Shown in pieces: positions 1-5,278 of a stretch of 5,278 nt of DNA (the first letter of the stretch is position 1; every line of letters begins with the position of its first letter). A model generated the notes under the pieces. That model had not been told where the DNA came from. It saw only the letters and a program-made list of their open reading frames with translations, and made no database searches. This DNA comes from an uncultured Victivallaceae bacterium (lineage in GTDB: Bacteria; Verrucomicrobiota; Lentisphaeria; Victivallales; Victivallaceae): NCBI GenBank assembly GCA_934663655.1, contig CAKUKT010000198.1, positions 1 to 5,278 on the forward strand. The letters are read 5' to 3'. The position numbers were made by a program, and so were the translations under genes.

Positions 1-16
1 CCGCAACTGCCGCCAT
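1..16 (-). CDS. 5' end of an unidentified gene downstream of lptB (partial)
   Basis: Read on the minus strand, an ATG at 16-14 opens a frame that leaves the window after five codons (Met-Ala-Ala-Val-Ala). It is preceded by a strong Shine-Dalgarno sequence, GGAGGAG at 28-22, five nt from the ATG, which is the main reason to call a gene here. It begins 45 nt after the lptB stop codon, in the same direction and with no terminator between, so it is probably cotranscribed with lptB. In many Proteobacteria rpoN follows lptB, but five residues cannot test that here, so no identity is given. Confidence 0.55.
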
Positions 17-61
17 TCCTGCTCCTCCGGAATACGGCCGCGGGTGGACAACCCCGGAAAA

Positions 62-817
<756 letters not shown>

Positions 818-821
818 TTCC

Positions 822-860
822 GGAGGCCGCGAAACCCGGAACCGTAGTTTCGGCGCCTCC
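822..860 (-). promoter_or_regulatory. Long stem-loop filling the lptB 5' leader
   Basis: An imperfect inverted repeat has 14-nt arms at 822-835 and 847-860. On the RNA, GGAGGC pairs with GCCTCC (6 bp), then there is a 2x2 mismatch, then CGAAAC pairs with GTTTCG (6 bp), closed by an 11-nt loop. It begins about 2 nt after the predicted transcription start (near 862) and ends 4 nt before the upstream lptB ATG, so it occupies nearly the whole leader. No U-tract follows, so it is not an intrinsic terminator. It could control translation or mRNA stability as RNA, or be a protein-binding dyad as DNA. The pairing is seen directly; the role is inferred. Confidence 0.6.
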
Positions 861-867
861 CTTAGAT

Positions 868-896
868 AGTATACACATTCAAAGCAGCCGCGTCAA
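868..896 (-). promoter_or_regulatory. Sigma70-type promoter of lptB
   Basis: On the minus strand TTGACG (896-891) and TATACT (873-868) are separated by exactly 17 nt, close to the consensus TTGACA-17-TATAAT. An A/T-rich stretch immediately upstream (about 897-920), overlapping the end of the DUF362 gene, could act as an UP element. The predicted start is near 862, giving a leader of about 45 nt. The promoter lies in the 97-nt gap between the DUF362 gene and lptB, so lptB need not depend on transcription from obgE. Confidence 0.85.
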
Positions 897-914
897 GGCA
901 AAATTGTGAAAAAA

Positions 915-2093
915 TCAATGATTATCGCGCTTTTTTACCCGACACCGACTCCATAACGGTCGCAAAATCCTTTCGATCCGGTCAGCGACGCGCATCAGCA
1001 GCGTCCGTCTGGGGACGATCGCTCCGCAAGGGCAGTGTTCCTGACAGCAGTAGCAGCGGATGCAGTCACGCAGCGCGAAAACCGGTTTGCCGTTGACAAG
1101 GCGCAGGGATTTCGGCGGACACATCTGCACGCACCGGCCGCAGCCGATGCAGGCCTCGCGGCGTAACACCGGTCGGGAAACCAGTCGGCGGCGAAGAAAG
1201 TTTCGCAGCCGCGCCGGAAACCAGACGCCCCACTCATATTCCAGTTCCGGCGGATCGGGTAGACGCAGCCGGACAACTTCAATTTCCGTATCGCCGGTGC
1301 AGGTGATTTCAGGACGGAGGCCGCGTTCGGCGGCGACCTGAAGTTCCAGCAGCTCCGGCACGCCGAGCAGCGGCGCCACCGCCGAATCAAGCGCCAGCGC
1401 GTCATTGGCGGCGGCGATAAAGCCGATTTTCACCGGATCGCCGCTGCCCGGACCGTTTCCCTCCATACCGATCACCGCGTCGAGCAGATTCAGCTGCGGT
1501 TTCACCGCGAGGTGGATATCCAGCAACAGTTCGGCAAAGCGGCGGTAGTCGCGTCCGACGGCGAGGTGCCAGGCGAGGCGTTCGCTGCCGCGCACCAGTC
1601 CGAAAAGGTTCTTGACGGCGAGCGTGAGCGTCATCATACCGTGGGTTTTCGCCTTGGCGAGATTGAGGACAAGATCGAAATCACGGAACTCCTGCGCGAG
1701 TTCAAGCTGACGGAAGGTCGCACCTTCCGGCATATTCACCCGGCGGTAGTCACTGCAGTTCGCCATGGAGACGCCGAGATCGGCCAGCTGGTCGTGGACG
1801 CCGAGCGCGCGCAGTACCGCCGGAGCGGTTTCCACCGCGGGATTTTCGATGACGGCGATTTTGGCGGCGCCGGCATCGCGGAGAAGCCGGGCGGTTTCGA
1901 GCAGCAGAACTCCATTGACGCAGGCGGGGTCGTCGGGACGGCGACAGGCGAGCAGATTGGGCTTGATCATCACGCTGCGCCCCGAAATGCCGCCGACCGC
2001 CTCGAAATGGCGGGTCAACACCCGTTCAAGAGCCGGACGCAGCGCCGGCGGATCGTAATTTCCGATCGCGGCGAATGTGACCGTCTCCGCCAT
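915..2093 (-). CDS. DUF362 domain protein with C-terminal two-cluster 4Fe-4S ferredoxin domain
   Basis: The first 250 or so of 392 residues form a DUF362 domain. Visible family features are VMIKPNLL (41-48), the motif KAKTHGMMTLTLAVKNLFG (147-165) and DALALDSAVAPLLG (231-244). A C-terminal ferredoxin domain carries two CxxCxxCxxxCP motifs, Cys315/318/321/325 and Cys344/347/350/354, each able to hold one [4Fe-4S] cluster. A basic, possibly amphipathic tail (about 362-390) follows. There is no signal peptide or membrane segment, so it should be cytoplasmic. DUF362 has no established biochemical role; electron transfer is inferred from the clusters only. The ATG is 3 nt after the obgE stop, with GGAG at 2108-2105 inside the end of obgE, which implies cotranscription and translational coupling. 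An RNA- or ribosome-linked role suggested by that context would be guesswork. Confidence 0.9.
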   Translation of the reverse strand: MAETVTFAAIGNYDPPALRPALERVLTRHFEAVGGISGRSVMIKPNLLACRRPDDPACVNGVLLLETARLLRDAGAAKIAVIENPAVETAPAVLRALGVHDQLADLGVSMANCSDYRRVNMPEGATFRQLELAQEFRDFDLVLNLAKAKTHGMMTLTLAVKNLFGLVRGSERLAWHLAVGRDYRRFAELLLDIHLAVKPQLNLLDAVIGMEGNGPGSGDPVKIGFIAAANDALALDSAVAPLLGVPELLELQVAAERGLRPEITCTGDTEIEVVRLRLPDPPELEYEWGVWFPARLRNFLRRRLVSRPVLRREACIGCGRCVQMCPPKSLRLVNGKPVFALRDCIRCYCCQEHCPCGAIVPRRTLLMRVADRIERILRPLWSRCRVKKRDNH

Positions 2094-2096
2094 CGT

Positions 2097-3172
<1,076 letters not shown>

Positions 3173-3265
3173 GAATAAACTCAGTTGCCTCGCCGCGGCG
3201 GAACGAACTTTGCCACGACTTTACCTGCTGAAGCGTGAAGCGTCCGCCCCGCCGTTTTAGCTGTT

Positions 3266-3517
3266 TCAGTTGGCGGCGGGAACGACGTTGACCTTGCGCT
3301 GGGACTTGCAGAATTCAACCGTGCCGTCGCAAAGCGCGAAGAGCGTGAAGTCACGGCCGCAGCCGACATTCTGTCCCGGACGGAACTTGGTGCCGCGCTG
3401 ACGGACGATGATCGAACCGGCGCTGACGCTCTCTCCGCCAAAGGCTTTGACGCCGAGAAACTTCGGCTTGCTGTCGCGGCCGTTGCGGCTGCTGGATTGT
3501 CCTTTTTTATGTGCCAT
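3266..3517 (-). CDS. rpmA: 50S ribosomal protein L27
   Basis: This is a large-subunit ribosomal protein whose N-terminal tail reaches the peptidyl transferase centre. The 83-residue product shows the L27 hallmarks in order: [47 protein letters not shown] (21-48) and [14 protein letters not shown] (54-67). The start is set by the conserved MAHKKG sequence and by an excellent Shine-Dalgarno AGGAG (3530-3526), 8 nt from the ATG; the frame stays open further upstream but without L27 similarity. No N-terminal extension of the type cleaved by Prp in Firmicutes is present. Cys53, Cys63 and Cys70 are unusual, since L27 proteins generally have few or no cysteines. rplU (L21), its usual upstream partner, is absent: the next gene upstream is divergent asnB, and rpmA has its own promoter and a terminator behind it, so it can be a single-gene unit. 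Confidence 0.96.
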   Translation of the reverse strand: MAHKKGQSSSRNGRDSKPKFLGVKAFGGESVSAGSIIVRQRGTKFRPGQNVGCGRDFTLFALCDGTVEFCKSQRKVNVVPAAN

Positions 3518-3572
3518 GATTAAAGCTCCTGAAATTGGTTTTGCTTTTTGAATCCCATAATACAAGTCATTA

Positions 3573-3600
3573 AATATAGCCTGTCTTTGAAAAAAATCAA
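3573..3600 (-). promoter_or_regulatory. Probable sigma70-type promoter of rpmA
   Basis: On the minus strand TTGATT (3600-3595) and TATATT (3578-3573) are spaced by 16 nt, and an A6 tract lies further upstream (about 3620-3615) in a possible UP position. The predicted start is near 3566, giving a leader of about 50 nt before the L27 ATG. A second -10-like TATTAT (3562-3557) lies downstream but has no matching -35. No structured element such as an L21-type autoregulatory leader is evident in this short leader. Confidence 0.65.
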
Positions 3601-3640
3601 GTTGCGGGAGGAACTTTTTTCGAGCTGGATGTTTTGCCGC

Positions 3641-3669
3641 TTGCAAATCGTTCGGGGGACGTTTATATT
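3641..3669 (+). promoter_or_regulatory. Probable sigma70-type promoter of asnB
   Basis: TTGCAA (3641-3646) and TATATT (3664-3669) are separated by 17 nt. An alternative -10, TATTAT at 3666-3671, would have a less favourable 19-nt spacing. The predicted start is near 3676, leaving a GC-rich leader of about 110 nt before the asnB ATG. It faces away from the rpmA promoter, with about 40 nt between the two -35 boxes. Confidence 0.7.
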
Positions 3670-3676
3670 ATCCCCC
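3654..3676. promoter_or_regulatory. Inverted repeat bracketing the asnB -10 box (candidate operator)
   Basis: The perfect repeat GGGGGA (3654-3659) and TCCCCC (3671-3676) flanks an 11-nt A/T-rich spacer that contains the -10 box TATATT, and its right arm reaches the predicted transcription start. A dyad of this size over the -10 and +1 is typical of a repressor site, but no regulator is identifiable. Arms this simple (G5A/TC5) could also be coincidental. Confidence 0.4.
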
Positions 3677-3683
3677 CGGAAAC

Positions 3684-3708
3684 GCGGAGCCGGAAGACCG
3701 GGCTCCGC
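3684..3708 (+). promoter_or_regulatory. GC-rich stem-loop at the start of the asnB leader
   Basis: GCGGAGCC (3684-3691) is perfectly complementary to GGCTCCGC (3701-3708). Two further G-C pairs can form inside (3692-3693 with 3698-3699, bulged G3700), closing an AAGA tetraloop. It starts about 8 nt after the predicted transcript start. No T-tract follows, so it is not a terminator as it stands. Its role is unknown; it may stabilise the mRNA 5' end or form part of a larger switching leader with the dyads at 3716-3773. Confidence 0.5.
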
Positions 3709-3715
3709 CCCGCGG

Positions 3716-3773
3716 CCGGGAGTCCCGGATTCCGGTTGCGGAGCATCGTTCCGGGAATCTCCAGGGAGCTCCG
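3716..3773 (+). repeat. Cluster of short dyads in the distal asnB leader
   Basis: Several overlapping inverted repeats occur here: CCGGG with CCCGG (3716-3720/3724-3728), CCGGA with TCCGG (3725-3729/3731-3735), TTCC with GGAA (3749-3752/3754-3757), and CGGAGC with GCTCCG (3739-3744/3768-3773). The heptamer GCGGAGC at 3738-3744 repeats the one at 3684-3690, so it could compete for the same partner, GCTCCGC at 3702-3708. The last dyad covers the AGGGAG run (3763-3768), the best Shine-Dalgarno-like sequence before asnB, although that run is 19 nt from the ATG and may be too far to act. Pairings are seen directly; function is inferred. Confidence 0.35.
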
Positions 3774-3787
3774 ATACTGAGACTGAC

Positions 3788-5278
3788 ATGTGTGCCATTT
3801 CCGGGATAATCAATCACCATTCCGACCGTGAGGCGGTCGTTGCCGTAATGCGTTCGATGCTGGAAGCCCAGGCGCATCGCGGTCCTGACGATGAAGGCAT
3901 TTTCTGTGATTCTGAAGTGGTACTCGGCCACCGGCGTCTTTCGGTGATCGACATCGCCACCGGGCACCAGCCGATCGGCAGCGAAGACGGCCGGGTCATC
4001 GTCGTTCTGAACGGCGAAATCTACAATTTCCGGGAGCTGCGCGCCGGACTTGAAGCGCGCGGCCACCGCTTTTCCACCTCCTCGGATACCGAGGTGATAG
4101 TTCATCTTTACGAAGAGACCGGTTCCGAACTGCTCGCGCTGCTCGACGGGATGTTCGCCTTTGCCCTTTACGATCAACGGCGGCGGAAACTGCTGCTCGG
4201 GCGCGACCGGCTCGGGCAGAAGCCGCTGCTCTACTTCATGGACCGCGACACGCTGGTTTTCGCGAGCGAATTTTCCGGCCTGCGGTGTCATCCTGGAATA
4301 CCGCGCGAACTCGATCTCAATGCGGTCAGCGACTATCTTTCGCTGCAGTATATTCCGGGGCCGGGGACGGTGTACCGGCGGGTTCGTAAGCTGCCCCCCG
4401 GTCACCTGCTGGAGTTCAATCTGCAGGACAGCACGTTGTCGATCCGCGCCTATTGGCATTTGATGTACAGTCTCAAACCGGAACATCTCAGTTTCGACGA
4501 CGCCGCACTGGAACTCCGGCGACTGGTCGAACGCGCCGTGGAGAAACGTCTGGTCGCCGATGTGCCGCTCGGAGTATTTCTTTCCGGCGGGATCGATTCG
4601 ACGATCATCGCCTCGGTCGCCGCCCGATTGCTGGCGCCGTCGCAGTGTGACGCCTTTACCATCGGATTTGCCGAGGAGAGTTATGATGAGCGCGCGTATG
4701 CGCGTATTGCCGCCGGAGCGATCAATCGCCTCTGCGGCGACCGGCTGGTGCATCACGAACAGGTGGTTGATCCGTGTGATTTTTCGCTGCTTGAGCATCT
4801 GGTGTCGCGGGTCGGCGAGCCTTATGCCGACGCCTCGCTGCTGCCGACCGCGCTGCTGAGCCGATTCGCGCGCAGCCGGATCACCGTCGCGCTGAGTGGA
4901 GACGGTGCCGATGAACTCTTTTCCGGATACGAGCGTTACACCGCCATGCGGATCTCCGGAATATTCGATGCGCTGCCGGGATTTTTGCGGCGGGCGCTTT
5001 TTCTGGTTCCGTCGCTGTGTTTTGCCGATTCCGGAGAACGGACCTTTTCCGGTCGGCTGCGGCGGTTGCTGAGACTGCTCGGTGACGCCTCTCCGGATCG
5101 TTACTTCCATCTGATCGACCGCTGTCCGGGGGCGGTCAAGAGTGAGATTTTCGGGGAGCGGATGCGCGAGACGCTGCGGCGTGATTCTGCGGAGTTGTTC
5201 CGGGCGCTCCGGTGGGAGCTGTCGGCGGGCAACCCGGTGGAGGAACTTTCGGAGCTCGATGTGCACACCTATCTGCCC
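3788..5278 (+). CDS. asnB: Asparagine synthase (glutamine-hydrolysing), AsnB family, 3' truncated by window
   Basis: This enzyme makes asparagine from aspartate, ATP and glutamine. The N-terminal class II glutaminase domain (about 2-210) begins MCAISGI, with Cys2 as nucleophile; this fixes the start, since Cys must follow the initiator Met, despite a poor Shine-Dalgarno. Other family motifs are HRGPDDEG (30-37), HRRL with Arg50, NGEIYNF (75-81), Asp100 in SSDTE, DGMFAFALYD (120-129) and GRDRLGQKPLLY (138-149). The synthetase domain has the ATP-binding PP-loop SGGIDST (266-272), PYADASLLPT (345-354) and SGDGADELFSGYERY (370-384). The frame is open for 497 codons to the window edge at DVHTYLP, a conserved point before a VDRxSM-type segment, so about 100-140 residues are missing. 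Relatives in capsule or exopolysaccharide loci amidate sugars or other acceptors; without the right-hand neighbours that cannot be excluded. It is divergent from rpmA, with its own promoter and a structured leader. Confidence 0.93.
   Translation, partial: MCAISGIINHHSDREAVVAVMRSMLEAQAHRGPDDEGIFCDSEVVLGHRRLSVIDIATGHQPIGSEDGRVIVVLNGEIYNFRELRAGLEARGHRFSTSSDTEVIVHLYEETGSELLALLDGMFAFALYDQRRRKLLLGRDRLGQKPLLYFMDRDTLVFASEFSGLRCHPGIPRELDLNAVSDYLSLQYIPGPGTVYRRVRKLPPGHLLEFNLQDSTLSIRAYWHLMYSLKPEHLSFDDAALELRRLVERAVEKRLVADVPLGVFLSGGIDSTIIASVAARLLAPSQCDAFTIGFAEESYDERAYARIAAGAINRLCGDRLVHHEQVVDPCDFSLLEHLVSRVGEPYADASLLPTALLSRFARSRITVALSGDGADELFSGYERYTAMRISGIFDALPGFLRRALFLVPSLCFADSGERTFSGRLRRLLRLLGDASPDRYFHLIDRCPGAVKSEIFGERMRETLRRDSAELFRALRWELSAGNPVEELSELDVHTYLP

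Noticed and set aside
907..924. A/T hairpin (AATC/GATT) followed by six T residues at the end of the DUF362 gene, as a terminator
   Set aside because: The stem is only 4-5 A/T-rich pairs with a very small loop and overlaps the stop codon, too weak for an intrinsic terminator. The T-run more likely belongs to the A/T-rich upstream region of the lptB promoter.
3229..3243. 7-bp tandem duplication TGAAGCG in the rpmA-obgE spacer
   Set aside because: Two copies of a heptamer are too short to call a repeat element and there is no related copy nearby.
3599..3618. AAGTT/AACTT hairpin with flanking T-runs between the divergent promoters, as a bidirectional terminator
   Set aside because: A 5-bp A/T-rich stem is too weak, and no gene ends there in either direction.
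3518..3646. N-terminal extension of L27 in the same frame
   Set aside because: The extension has no L27 similarity and would start upstream of the predicted promoter. The MAHKKG start has an ideal Shine-Dalgarno.
3676..3787. T-box riboswitch for asnB
   Set aside because: I see no conserved T-box sequence, no specifier stem and no terminator/antiterminator pair with a U-tract.
3668..5266. A 532-codon minus-strand open frame antisense to asnB
   Set aside because: The plus strand encodes an unmistakable AsnB protein over the same bases. The antisense product is Arg/Gln/Gly-rich with no domain signature.

Overview
This window looks like a chromosomal housekeeping segment from a GC-rich, diderm (LPS-bearing) bacterium. 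The diderm call rests on lptB, the ATPase of the lipopolysaccharide exporter. The look of the L27 and Obg proteins, the unusual number of cysteines (three in L27, a Cys-Cys pair in Obg) and the DUF362/ferredoxin protein suggest an anaerobe, perhaps of the Verrucomicrobiota/Lentisphaerota group. That placement is an impression, not a demonstrated assignment.

The left two thirds (1-3517) are read on the minus strand. In transcription order they hold rpmA (ribosomal protein L27), a clear intrinsic terminator, obgE (ribosome-assembly GTPase), a DUF362 protein with two 4Fe-4S motifs whose start lies 3 nt after the obgE stop, then lptB with its own near-consensus promoter and a long leader hairpin, and finally the first codons of a further gene running off the left edge. 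The right third (3788-5278) is read on the plus strand. It encodes an AsnB-type glutamine-dependent asparagine synthase, open at the window end.

Between rpmA and the asparagine synthase gene lies a 270-nt divergent regulatory region. It has one sigma70-type promoter facing each way, an inverted repeat bracketing the asnB -10 box, and a roughly 110-nt GC-rich asnB leader full of dyad symmetries.

The genes themselves belong to known families. rpmA and obgE are commonly linked in bacteria, but here rplU is not next to rpmA and a terminator separates rpmA from obgE. The less ordinary content is regulatory: the lptB leader stem-loop, the terminator ahead of obgE with no visible obgE promoter, and the asnB operator-like repeat and structured leader. 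The DUF362 ferredoxin protein coupled to obgE is the one gene of unknown function. I see no mobile element, CRISPR array, tRNA or rRNA. The only stretch near 300 nt without a gene is the divergent region just described.
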